From an uncultured Methanoregula sp. (GTDB taxonomy: Archaea > Halobacteriota > Methanomicrobia > Methanomicrobiales > Methanospirillaceae), in contig NZ_OY787453.1 of the NCBI RefSeq assembly GCF_963678795.1, positions 372,001-436,000 on the forward strand: 64,000 nt of DNA, in the 5' to 3' direction. The notes under the pieces were generated by a model, which worked only from the letters and a program-made list of their open reading frames with translations, did no database searches and was not told where the DNA came from. A program made the translations under genes and the position numbers. Positions within the stretch are counted from its first letter, which is position 1; each line of letters opens with the position of its first letter. Positions 27,552 through 35,466 of this stretch are shown here, piece by piece.

Positions 27552-28399
27552 ATCCCCGGTCCCTTGTCACCGATGCACAGAACACCTGGTGCCCCGGGTG
27601 CGGCAACTTCACGATCCAGCATACGCTCAAGAACATCCTTGCCGGCATGGAAAACGAGGGAAAATCCCTTGACAATGTCGTGCTCGTATCGGGTATCGGC
27701 TGCCATGCCAAGATAGCGGATTACCTCAACATCAACAGTGTCTACACCCTTCACGGCCGCACCCTTCCGGTTGCGACCGGTATCAGGCTCGCGAATCCGG
27801 ATCTTACCGTCATATGCTGCTGCGGTGACGGGGACTGTTATGCCGAAGGGCTGGATCATCTTATCTTTGCAGCAAAGCGCAATATCGATGTCACCGTGAT
27901 CGTTCACAACAACCGGGTATATGGTCTCACCACCGGGCAGTACACCCCCACATCCCCGCTGGGGTTCAGGGGTAAGTCCACCCCGGCAGGTACCGCGGAA
28001 TACCCGTTCAACCCCCTTGAGCTGATGCTTGCAGCCGGGGCAACGTATATTGCGCGGGGATATACCCGGAAGCAGGATCAACTTAAAAATCTCATCGGGC
28101 AGGGCATCTCCCATCACGGTTTCTCTTTTATTGATGTGCTCCAGATCTGTGCCACCTTCTTCCCGGTTGCAGATTATTATGGTTCACGGGTATACGATCT
28201 TTCAGGCCATGACACCGGGGATTTCGAGGCCGCCTGCCACGTGGCGCGGGAGTGGGATTACAATGCCGATGCACGGATAGCTCTTGGCCTTCTCTACCAG
28301 CGGCAGGCGCCCGTATTTGAAGAAAAGATGCTGCCACTCCCTGTCACACCCGTCGAGAGGCAGGATGCCATTACTGCCCTGCTCAAGTCAAGAACCTGA
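27548..28399 (+). CDS. korB: 2-oxoacid:ferredoxin oxidoreductase, TPP-binding beta subunit
   Basis: This 283-residue beta subunit carries the thiamine pyrophosphate site: CPGCGNF at the start, GIGCHAKIADYL, TLPVATGIRLANP, and the Mg-binding CGDGDCYAEGLDHL with NNRVYGLTTGQYTPTS. Together with the gamma-alpha subunit it forms the two-gene KorAB-type enzyme that lacks a separate ferredoxin-like delta subunit. The cysteine pair CPGCG and a later Cys may bind an Fe-S cluster, as in related enzymes. Confidence 0.9.
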   Translation: MNPRSLVTDAQNTWCPGCGNFTIQHTLKNILAGMENEGKSLDNVVLVSGIGCHAKIADYLNINSVYTLHGRTLPVATGIRLANPDLTVICCCGDGDCYAEGLDHLIFAAKRNIDVTVIVHNNRVYGLTTGQYTPTSPLGFRGKSTPAGTAEYPFNPLELMLAAGATYIARGYTRKQDQLKNLIGQGISHHGFSFIDVLQICATFFPVADYYGSRVYDLSGHDTGDFEAACHVAREWDYNADARIALGLLYQRQAPVFEEKMLPLPVTPVERQDAITALLKSRT

Positions 28400-28499
28400 G
28401 TGGATTTTCCTTTTTTTACAAAGCCGTGGCCGGGATTATACATTAAAATAGACAGGGGAATCACGTTTACAGTGAATTGTACTATAGTCCGGTGATGAC

Positions 28500-29333
28500 A
28501 TGAGTAACCCCGATGATGAAAAATACACTCCCGGGTCGCGATTTCCCGTTCAGAAGTATGCCGGCTGGCTGCGGCTTTTTATCATCCCTCTCCTTGTCTA
28601 TAGCGCCTGGTTTGTAGAAACGTTTCTTCTCGTAGGGCAGGCCCGCCTCTTTCAGAATCCCGGTGCAACGGGACTCTTTCTCTACACCTTGGTTGCGTGT
28701 ATCCTGATCGGTTTTATTGTCCCGGTCATGTACCTCCGGAGATCGTTTCTTTCGGGAGCTGTAAACATGCACCAGGTCGGCTTTCGGCCTGCGTGGCGGA
28801 CCGGGCCGATCGTTCTTGTAACTGTCCTCGTCCTTCTGCCGATCTCGATCCTGTTCAACCCGTTTGGAACGGATCGCATGGCATTTCTCCAGGCATTCCT
28901 TCTCGTCCTCCCCACCGCGGCAGCTTCCGTGATGATCTGCTTTGTCCTCCTCGGGACTCACATTCAGGCATTCATGCGGGAGGGGGGAATCATCGCCTCT
29001 GTCAGTTCAGGTGTCATCGTAACCTCATTCCTCTTCGGGTTCACCTCCCTTGTCCGCGCTCCGGGACTCTCTCACGAGAATACCTTTCTTCTCACCCTCG
29101 GCACCGGTGTCATCATCGCCGTGTTCTTCTTCTCGTTGAGGGATATTTACTCAACGATCCTCCTTACAGCGGTATGCCTTGTCTTCACTCTCGCAGGCCA
29201 GCTCAGCCCGCCGGCACTGGAAAGTGTTTCTGGCGCGATCTCTGCTGCAGCCTGCCTCACCGTAGTATTTCTCCTGGGAGTTCACGTGTATTTTTTCCGG
29301 AAGTATGCCACCATTCTCGTCAAGGCATCGTAA
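28500..29333 (+). CDS. Multi-pass membrane protein, unknown
   Basis: This 277-residue protein shows about eight hydrophobic helices, separated by short loops. It resembles CPBP-type proteins in layout (FLQAFLLVLPTAAASVMICFV), but the EExxxR motif is absent, so it is not predicted to be a protease. No binding or catalytic motif is evident. It stands alone, 100 bp after the oxidoreductase operon, with TTAAAATAG near 28443 as a TATA candidate. Confidence 0.7.
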   Translation: MSNPDDEKYTPGSRFPVQKYAGWLRLFIIPLLVYSAWFVETFLLVGQARLFQNPGATGLFLYTLVACILIGFIVPVMYLRRSFLSGAVNMHQVGFRPAWRTGPIVLVTVLVLLPISILFNPFGTDRMAFLQAFLLVLPTAAASVMICFVLLGTHIQAFMREGGIIASVSSGVIVTSFLFGFTSLVRAPGLSHENTFLLTLGTGVIIAVFFFSLRDIYSTILLTAVCLVFTLAGQLSPPALESVSGAISAAACLTVVFLLGVHVYFFRKYATILVKAS

Positions 29334-29444
29334 TCTGATAAACAACCCGGCGAAACTGCCCGTGCCCCTCAGGTTTTGCCGTCATGCCGATACATAAACG
29401 CGTCTGAATAACCCTTATACGGGTCAGCATCGAACGATAGTTGT

Positions 29445-30422
29445 ATGGCTGGAACATTCTGGTTCGGTGTTGCCCTGATCAGTCTCCTCCTTGCAGGTGT
29501 CTTTTTCGCCGGGTGTTCCGAGCAGGAACCGGCGACTGTTGCAACTCCCGTCCCGACAACGGCCCCTCTGGCGAAGTATTCTTCTGGGGATATCATCTCA
29601 CGGTCCGCACTGGCAACCGGAACTGAATATTATCTCATCCTTGGCTATGACCCGACTGCCGATCAGTACGAACGTGCATGGATTTATAAAAATGCAGACG
29701 GGACTTTTGGGTACCGCTCGGACAGCAGGACGGATAAGGCCCTCCGGACAACGGTGGAAAAAGTATACCCGGTGAAAATATCCCACGTGGCTGTATCATC
29801 TGTTCCTGTTGTCACGCCCACTATTGTGGCAGCAGTGACAACGACTCCGGGAGTTGCGCCGTCTATCCTGAAAATTTCCCCCAATACCGCATCGAAAGAT
29901 TCGATAGTCAGTGTCACGATTACCGGCTACAACTTCCAGAACGGTGCAACGGTAATGCTCCTCCAGCCGGGATATACACCTGTTAAGGCAACGGCAGTAT
30001 CCGTTGCTTCTGAAACGAGCATAGACTGCACGTTCAATCTTGCAGGCCTTGACAAAGGTGCAATGAACCTGATCGTGACAAACCCCGATGGCAGATCCCA
30101 TACCATGATAAATGCTTTCACCCTCGGGATAGCAGGACCGATCATCAGCAGCGTATACCCCGGCAGCTTGAAGGCCGGTGAGACCCGCCAGCTCACGATT
30201 TACGGGCAGAATTTCCGGGATCTTTTCAAGGTGACCCTCACGCAGGGATCGGCAGTTCTTGATTGCATAAATCCGGTATTTCAGGATACAACGAAACTCT
30301 ATTGCGATCTTGCGGTTCCTGCAACCGCAAAGACCGGTTCCTGGAACCTGGTGGTTATTAATGTGGCCGACCAGCAGACCGGCCAGTATTTCAGGCCCTT
30401 TACCATCACCAACTCTACCTGA
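29445..30422 (+). CDS. Lipoprotein with two IPT/TIG immunoglobulin-like domains
   Basis: This exported 325-residue protein has a lipobox LAGVFFAGC near residue 24, followed by a Thr/Pro-rich spacer. A first region (45-115) of beta-rich type precedes two IPT/TIG domains, at about 145-228 (ILKISPNTASKDSIVSVTITGYNF) and 231-320 (IISSVYPGSLKAGETRQLTIYGQNF). Such domains mediate adhesion or cell-surface interactions. It stands alone and its ligand is unknown. Confidence 0.82.
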   Translation: MAGTFWFGVALISLLLAGVFFAGCSEQEPATVATPVPTTAPLAKYSSGDIISRSALATGTEYYLILGYDPTADQYERAWIYKNADGTFGYRSDSRTDKALRTTVEKVYPVKISHVAVSSVPVVTPTIVAAVTTTPGVAPSILKISPNTASKDSIVSVTITGYNFQNGATVMLLQPGYTPVKATAVSVASETSIDCTFNLAGLDKGAMNLIVTNPDGRSHTMINAFTLGIAGPIISSVYPGSLKAGETRQLTIYGQNFRDLFKVTLTQGSAVLDCINPVFQDTTKLYCDLAVPATAKTGSWNLVVINVADQQTGQYFRPFTITNST

Positions 30423-30475
30423 TTTTTCCTTTGCCGTAACCTTATAATCCCCGGGTACCAGATGGTACAGCAGAG

Positions 30476-31075
30476 ATGCTGGAATCCGTCATTACCCCCG
30501 GTATTTTTGCCTTTGTGATAGTCCCGCTGATGATATTCTGCGCCCGTGTCTGTGACATGAGCCTGGATACGATCCGGGTGATCTTCGTATCAAAGGGGAT
30601 CAAGTATCTCCCCCCGGTCATCGGCTTCTTTGAGGTTATCATCTGGCTCGTTGCCATAGGGCAGGTCATGAACAACCTGACCAACGTGGTCTGTTATATC
30701 GCCTATGGTGCAGGCTTTGCCACCGGTACGTTCGTTGGCATGGCGATCGAGGAGAAGCTCTCGCTTGGCCTCACAAGTGTTCGCATCATCACAAAGGATG
30801 ATCCGGCTGACCTGATGCAATACCTCCGGCAGCACAATTACGGGGTTACGAGCATCGATGCCGAAGGAGGAACCGGCAAGGTGAAGATGGTCTTCACCAT
30901 CATCAAGCGCCAGGACCTTAGTCATGTCGTGGGCATCATCAAACAGTTCCACCCGAATGCCTTCTATTCTATTGAGGAAGTCAAGTCGGTTGCAGAAGGG
31001 GTGTTTCCCGAGCGGCACTCGCATTTCCTGTACCGCTGGCTGGATTCGCTGACCTTCAATGCCAAGGGAAAGTGA
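30476..31075 (+). CDS. UPF0316-type membrane protein (DUF5698 + DUF2179)
   Basis: This 199-residue protein has three N-terminal membrane helices with the conserved MSLDTIRVIFVSKGIKYLPPVIGFFE segment (UPF0316/DUF5698), followed by a soluble DUF2179 domain at about 100-170 (GVTSIDAEGGTGKVKMVFTIIKR). Such pairs are common in archaea and bacteria and have no assigned biochemical function. It is followed within 70 bp by tspO. Confidence 0.85.
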   Translation: MLESVITPGIFAFVIVPLMIFCARVCDMSLDTIRVIFVSKGIKYLPPVIGFFEVIIWLVAIGQVMNNLTNVVCYIAYGAGFATGTFVGMAIEEKLSLGLTSVRIITKDDPADLMQYLRQHNYGVTSIDAEGGTGKVKMVFTIIKRQDLSHVVGIIKQFHPNAFYSIEEVKSVAEGVFPERHSHFLYRWLDSLTFNAKGK

Positions 31076-31143
31076 TCTCCCGCCACCCGTTTTCCCTCAC
31101 ACCCCCCGTAAACCCTGTATCCCTATACCAGGAATGTATTCCA

Positions 31144-31644
31144 ATGAAAACTCCTGAGAAGAGCTCCCTTTCCATTGCACTCCTGCTGGTAGCCTCTGTT
31201 GGGATCTGCCTGTTTGCAGGAGTTATCGGCTCGGTTTTTTCCACAACGGGGATTCCTGCCTGGTATGCCGGTCTCATCAAGCCTGCCTTCACGCCACCGG
31301 CCTGGATATTCGCGCCGGTCTGGACGTTCCTCTATATCCTGATGGGGATCTCACTCTTCCTCATCCTGCGGTCGGGCGGGAAAAAACAGGATGTCCGTGT
31401 CTCGCTCTCCCTGTTCGCCATCCAGCTGGTTCTTAACGTGATGTGGTCAGTTATCTTCTTTGGCCTCCACTCCATCTTCTTCGGGCTTGTCTGCCTCATC
31501 CTGCTCTTTGTGATCCTGCTCTGTACCACCCTCTGGACATTCCGGGTCTCCCGGAATGCGAGCCTCCTGCTCATCCCATACCTCCTCTGGCTCTGCATTG
31601 CAGCATATCTTAATACTGCCATCTTCATCCTGAATCCCGTATGA
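31144..31644 (+). CDS. tspO: TspO/MBR family membrane protein
   Basis: This 166-residue protein is of the TspO family (tryptophan-rich sensory protein), with five membrane helices. Family segments are IPAWYAGLIKPAFTPPAWIFAPVWTFLYILMGI and QLVLNVMWSVIFFGLHS, with PAWIF and WSVIFF carrying the cofactor-site aromatics. Homologues bind porphyrins and are tied to oxygen or stress signalling. The ATG at 31144 lies 69 bp after the UPF0316 gene. Confidence 0.9.
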   Translation: MKTPEKSSLSIALLLVASVGICLFAGVIGSVFSTTGIPAWYAGLIKPAFTPPAWIFAPVWTFLYILMGISLFLILRSGGKKQDVRVSLSLFAIQLVLNVMWSVIFFGLHSIFFGLVCLILLFVILLCTTLWTFRVSRNASLLLIPYLLWLCIAAYLNTAIFILNPV

Positions 31645-31713
31645 TACCGTTTCTCCCTCTGGTACTCCGGTAAGAGGATCTGACCAATACGTTCTTTTTC
31701 TTGGAAAGTAACG

Positions 31714-32997
31714 ATGAGTAAAGGGAGCGGTATGCCTATACACCATATTCATGTGGAAAATTTCAAGAGTTTTTCCGAGATTGACATCGACCTGTCCGGG
31801 TTCAATGTCGTGATTGGTTCCAATGCTGCGGGAAAATCCAATTTCATCTCGGTCTTTAAATTTTTACGCGATATTGCCCGGTACGGTATTGCCAATGCCA
31901 TCGCCATGCAGGGAGGAGCGGAATACCTCAGGAACGCAAAGATAGGATATGAAAAAGATCTTGTCATCCGGGTGGATTACACTCCTGACCAGAAGCTCGA
32001 GATTGTGGAACGGCCGGGTCACGAACCGTCACTGCTTGGCCTGAGGTCCTGTGCCTCATTCTACGAGTTCTCCCTGCGGTTTCAGGAATCCGGGGATAAC
32101 TTCACTATCACAAAGGACCGGCTCGTGATCGGTTGTGAAGTGTCAGCCTGCGAACGTGACGGAAACGCTCTCCGGGAAACATCTCCGTTCGGAAACGGTG
32201 AACTGGTAGTATCCAGTGAGAACGGCGAAGTCCGATACACTTCCCGTATCCCGGAGGGTTGTTGCCTGACCGAAAACGAGATTGTGCCGGCCATGTTCCG
32301 GGGCAAGCACCTCCCGGAAAAGACCCTGCTCCTTGAGACCATCTACGGCTATCCTCTCCCCCACGTAGAGAAATTTTTTGACAGGATTGCGGTCTACGAT
32401 ATCGACCCGAAACTTCCGAAACGCGGGGTTGCCATCACCGGGAAACGCGAGCTCGATGAAGACGCAGGCAACCTTGCGCTCGTTATCCGGAATATCATCG
32501 AGGATCCTGAGAAGAAGCGGAAATTGTCCAACCTGCTCCGCGACGTGTTGCCGTTTGTCGAAGATTTCTCGGTCCGGAAGTTCATGGACGTCTCACTTAT
32601 TCTCACCCTCCGCGAGCGGTACACAAAATCAAAGGATCTCCCTGCTGCATCCCTGTCTGACGGGACCATCGCGATTTTTGCCATGATAATTGCCCTTTAT
32701 TTCGAAGACAAGCCTTTCATCATCATCGAGGAACCGGTCAGCCACATCCACCCGTTCCTTGTAGCAAGGCTGATGACCATGATGAAGGAAGCTTCTGAGA
32801 AGAAACAGGTCATGATAACAACGCACAGTACGGAGGTTGTCAAGCATGCTGTCATCTCTGACATACTCCTTATCTCGCGGGATAATATGGGCTTCTCGGT
32901 AATCTCCCGCCCGGGGGATAAGGAAGAGGTGAAGACCTTCCTTGAGAATGAGATCGGGATCGAAGAGCTGTATGTCCAGAACCTGCTGGGACTCTGA
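31714..32997 (+). CDS. AAA ATPase (OLD/AAA_21-like) of a two-gene module
   Basis: This 427-residue P-loop ATPase of the SMC/ABC-like AAA_15/AAA_21 type resembles those in OLD-family and anti-phage systems. Walker A GSNAAGKSN is at 35-43, with the VENFKSF start typical of RecF/SMC-like ATPases. The signature-like ASLSDGTIA is followed by Walker B PFIIIEEPVSHIHP and a TTHSTEV histidine switch. Its stop shares one base with the start of the TOPRIM-like gene. ATG at 31732 (residue 7) is an alternative start. Whether it acts in defence or repair is inference. Confidence 0.82.
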   Translation: MSKGSGMPIHHIHVENFKSFSEIDIDLSGFNVVIGSNAAGKSNFISVFKFLRDIARYGIANAIAMQGGAEYLRNAKIGYEKDLVIRVDYTPDQKLEIVERPGHEPSLLGLRSCASFYEFSLRFQESGDNFTITKDRLVIGCEVSACERDGNALRETSPFGNGELVVSSENGEVRYTSRIPEGCCLTENEIVPAMFRGKHLPEKTLLLETIYGYPLPHVEKFFDRIAVYDIDPKLPKRGVAITGKRELDEDAGNLALVIRNIIEDPEKKRKLSNLLRDVLPFVEDFSVRKFMDVSLILTLRERYTKSKDLPAASLSDGTIAIFAMIIALYFEDKPFIIIEEPVSHIHPFLVARLMTMMKEASEKKQVMITTHSTEVVKHAVISDILLISRDNMGFSVISRPGDKEEVKTFLENEIGIEELYVQNLLGL

Positions 32998-33530
32998 TGA
33001 AGAAACGCCTGTTCATCCTGGTTGAGGGTGAGGACGATGTCCGATTCTTTGGCAGGATCATAAAACCCCTCTTTGTGCAGCGCTACGATTCGGTCGATAT
33101 CATCCCGTATGCCTGCATCAAGCGCGAAAAAGTGAGCAGATTCTTAAAAAGTGTCACCCAGATGGGTAATGATTACATCTTTGTTGCCGATATCGATACC
33201 GAGCGGTCTGTCCGGGACAAGAAGCAGATCCTCTATTACCGGTTCAATGATATCAATGGCAGGAGCATCGTTATCGTCATCGCCGAGATCGAGAGCTGGT
33301 ATTATGCCGGAATACCTCCTGAATCAGCCAGGGCTTTCGGGGTGGCAGATCTCGACTCAACGGAATCACTGACAAAAGAGGATTTCAACCGCATTATGCC
33401 AAGAACATTCGATTCCCGGATCGATTTCATGTTCGAGATTCTCAAGACATTCTCGATAGAGACTGCCATAAAGAAGAACCGGTCGTTTAAGTTTTTTATT
33501 GATCGTTATGCCCTCCATGATGCGGAGTGA
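32997..33530 (+). CDS. TOPRIM-like protein, partner of AAA ATPase
   Basis: This 177-residue protein begins LFILVEGEDDVRFF, with Glu10 in the position of the TOPRIM catalytic glutamate. FVADIDTER places the DxD motif at Asp65 and Asp67. EIESWYYAG follows near 97-105, as seen in several small TOPRIM or DUF4276-like families that pair with AAA ATPases. The start codon overlaps the ATPase stop by one base (TGATG), so the two are coupled. It could be a nuclease effector, similar in principle to AriB or the OLD TOPRIM domain, though it is shorter than AriB. Not identified as a named family. Confidence 0.7.
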   Translation: MKKRLFILVEGEDDVRFFGRIIKPLFVQRYDSVDIIPYACIKREKVSRFLKSVTQMGNDYIFVADIDTERSVRDKKQILYYRFNDINGRSIVIVIAEIESWYYAGIPPESARAFGVADLDSTESLTKEDFNRIMPRTFDSRIDFMFEILKTFSIETAIKKNRSFKFFIDRYALHDAE

Positions 33531-33564
33531 CCCCAAAATGTCTCTTCTTCTCCCGGTAGTACAA

Positions 33565-33623
33565 TAGAAATAATTAATTGAATTCCCTGCATTATTTTTC
33601 TAATACCCCGCACACGCGGGAGG
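33565..33623 (+). promoter_or_regulatory. Promoter region and ribosome binding site of rubredoxin operon
   Basis: AT-rich dyad: AAATAAT (33568-33574) and ATTATTT (33591-33597) are inverted arms around a 16-base spacer, upstream of the oxygen-defence genes. GGGAGG lies at 33618-33623, 8 bp before the ATG at 33632. A regulator binding here is inferred only. Confidence 0.35.
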
Positions 33624-33631
33624 TTTTTGTT

Positions 33632-33793
33632 ATGATGGAAAGATACGTCTGCCAAATCTGCGGCCACAAATATGATCCCGAAAAGGGAGAACCCCTCCAG
33701 AATCTTGCACCTGGCATAGACTTTACCGCCCTTCCCGACACCTGGCAATGCCCGGTCTGCGGGGCGGAGAAAACCCTGTTTGCAAAGGAGTAA
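33632..33793 (+). CDS. Rubredoxin
   Basis: This 53-residue electron carrier has the rubredoxin FeCys4 site: Cys7, Cys10, Cys40 and Cys43 in [12 protein letters not shown] and [10 protein letters not shown]. It likely passes electrons to the F420H2 oxidase or superoxide reductase encoded next. A second ATG at 33635 follows the first directly. Spacing to the flavodiiron gene is 13 bp. Confidence 0.95.
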   Translation: MMERYVCQICGHKYDPEKGEPLQNLAPGIDFTALPDTWQCPVCGAEKTLFAKE

Positions 33794-33806
33794 GAACTGA
33801 TCCCAT

Positions 33807-34991
33807 ATGGTTTCCCGTGTTATCGTCCCCGGCATTTACTGGGTAGGTGCACTCGATTTTGACCGGAGGATCTTTGACGAGCTGATCCCCCTTCCCGAAG
33901 GAACGAGTTATAACTCGTACCTCATCAGGGGCAGCGAAAAGACTGCACTCATCGACACGGTCGATCCCTCGAAGGAGTTCGAACTGATCTCGAATATCGT
34001 CAAACTGGGGATCGAGCGGATCGATTACGTTGTCATCAACCATGCAGAGCAGGACCATTCCGGTTCCCTGCCCATGGTCCTCGAGTTCTTCCCGGATGCG
34101 GTCGTTGTCACCAATGAGAAATGCAGGGATCTCCTCGTAGCCCTGCTGCATATCCTTCCCGACAGGTTCCGAATCATCAAAGACGGGGAGACCCTCTCCC
34201 TTGGCGACCGGACGCTTCAGTTCCTCATCACGCCATGGACCCACTGGCCCGAGACCCAGCTGACCTACCTCCGCGAGGACAAGATCCTCTTCCCATGCGA
34301 TCTCTTCGGCTATCACCAGGCAACAAGTGATCTCTTCGTGACTGATACCGCACAGGCATACCGGTCTGCGAAACGGTATTACGCCGAGATCATGATGCCG
34401 TTCCGTGGCAGTATCAGGGGGTATATCGAACGCGTCAGGGAACTTCCCCTGGAAATGATAGCACCCAGCCACGGCCCCATCCACCGGTCTCCCGCGTTCA
34501 TCCTTGATGCTTACGCTGACTGGGTTTCCGATGCTGTTAAGAATGAAGTGGTGATCCCGTACGTCTCCATGCACGGGAGCACCCAGAAGATGGTGGAACA
34601 CCTGGAGGAAGCACTCATTGCCCGGGGTATCAACGTCCGACCCTTCAACCTGACCCACACCGATATCGGGGAACTTGCACTCGCGCTGGTCGATACAGCG
34701 ACCGTGGTTGTTGCAACGCCAACCGTTCTCTTCGGTCCGCACCCGCAGGTTGTGTATGCCACATACCTGGCCAACATGCTCAAACCCAAGGTACGGTTTG
34801 CATCGGTGATCGGATCGTTCGGCTGGGGCGGCAAGTCTGCTGACATGATCGTCAAAATGCTCGACCATGTCAAGGTCGAGGTACTGGAACCGGTCATTGT
34901 CAAGGGACAGCCTGACGAAGCCGCGATGCAGGCCATTGACCGGCTGGCTGACGAAATATTAAAAAAGCATAAGGAGATCAACCTACTCTAA
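33807..34991 (+). CDS. fprA: F420H2 oxidase (flavodiiron protein FprA)
   Basis: This 394-residue flavodiiron protein reduces O2 to water with F420H2 in methanogens. The metallo-beta-lactamase-like domain keeps the diiron ligands in HAEQDHSG (His79, Glu81, Asp83, His84), His146 in PWTHWPE, Asp165 in FPCDLFG, and a His near 227 in APSHGPIH. The C-terminal flavodoxin-like domain binds FMN (VSMHGSTQKM, near 252). It is flanked by rubredoxin and superoxide reductase, in one operon. Confidence 0.94.
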   Translation: MVSRVIVPGIYWVGALDFDRRIFDELIPLPEGTSYNSYLIRGSEKTALIDTVDPSKEFELISNIVKLGIERIDYVVINHAEQDHSGSLPMVLEFFPDAVVVTNEKCRDLLVALLHILPDRFRIIKDGETLSLGDRTLQFLITPWTHWPETQLTYLREDKILFPCDLFGYHQATSDLFVTDTAQAYRSAKRYYAEIMMPFRGSIRGYIERVRELPLEMIAPSHGPIHRSPAFILDAYADWVSDAVKNEVVIPYVSMHGSTQKMVEHLEEALIARGINVRPFNLTHTDIGELALALVDTATVVVATPTVLFGPHPQVVYATYLANMLKPKVRFASVIGSFGWGGKSADMIVKMLDHVKVEVLEPVIVKGQPDEAAMQAIDRLADEILKKHKEINLL

Positions 34992-35007
34992 AGGAGTTGC
35001 CCGAGTC

Positions 35008-35388
35008 ATGACAAAACTGTTTGAAGTATACAAGTGCGAAGTGTGCGGGAACATCACAAAAGTGGTCCACGCCTCCGGGGGAACCATGGTCTGCTGCGGC
35101 AAGCCCATGACCCTCCAGGTTGAGAAAACTGCGGATGCCGGAAAAGAAAAACACGTCCCGGTCATCGAGAAATCTTCCAAAGGTATCATCGTGAAAGTCG
35201 GTTCCATCCCCCATCCCATGGAAGAGAAGCACTACATCGAATGGGTCGAAGTCAGGCACGGAGAGAATGTCTTTATCCGGGGATTCAAACCCGGTGAGAA
35301 ACCCGAAGCCGAGTTCTGCATTGCGGATGTGAACGTCAGGGCTAGGGAATACTGCAGCGTCCACGGGCTCTGGACCAACAAGGCATAA
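35008..35388 (+). CDS. dfx: Desulfoferrodoxin (2Fe superoxide reductase)
   Basis: This 126-residue 2Fe-type superoxide reductase reduces superoxide to peroxide without making O2. The N-terminal desulforedoxin site uses Cys10, Cys13, Cys29 and Cys30. The catalytic centre keeps His49, His69, His75, Cys116 and His119, the set for His4Cys iron coordination. It follows the F420H2 oxidase by 16 bp and ends the oxygen-defence cassette. Confidence 0.94.
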   Translation: MTKLFEVYKCEVCGNITKVVHASGGTMVCCGKPMTLQVEKTADAGKEKHVPVIEKSSKGIIVKVGSIPHPMEEKHYIEWVEVRHGENVFIRGFKPGEKPEAEFCIADVNVRAREYCSVHGLWTNKA

Positions 35389-35466
35389 CCCTTGCCGGCA
35401 ACTGCCGGAACCTTTTCCCCTTGTTTTTGGCAAATACTAATAGAGCTAACGTGTAACCCTTAAGTG

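Noticed and set aside
28500..29333. CPBP protease call for the membrane protein
   Set aside because: The EExxxR and later His motifs are absent, so only a membrane protein call is kept.
33605..33619. Short CCCCGCACACGCGGG hairpin before rubredoxin as riboswitch
   Set aside because: The stem is only about five pairs and overlaps the ribosome binding site; it is too small for a known riboswitch class.
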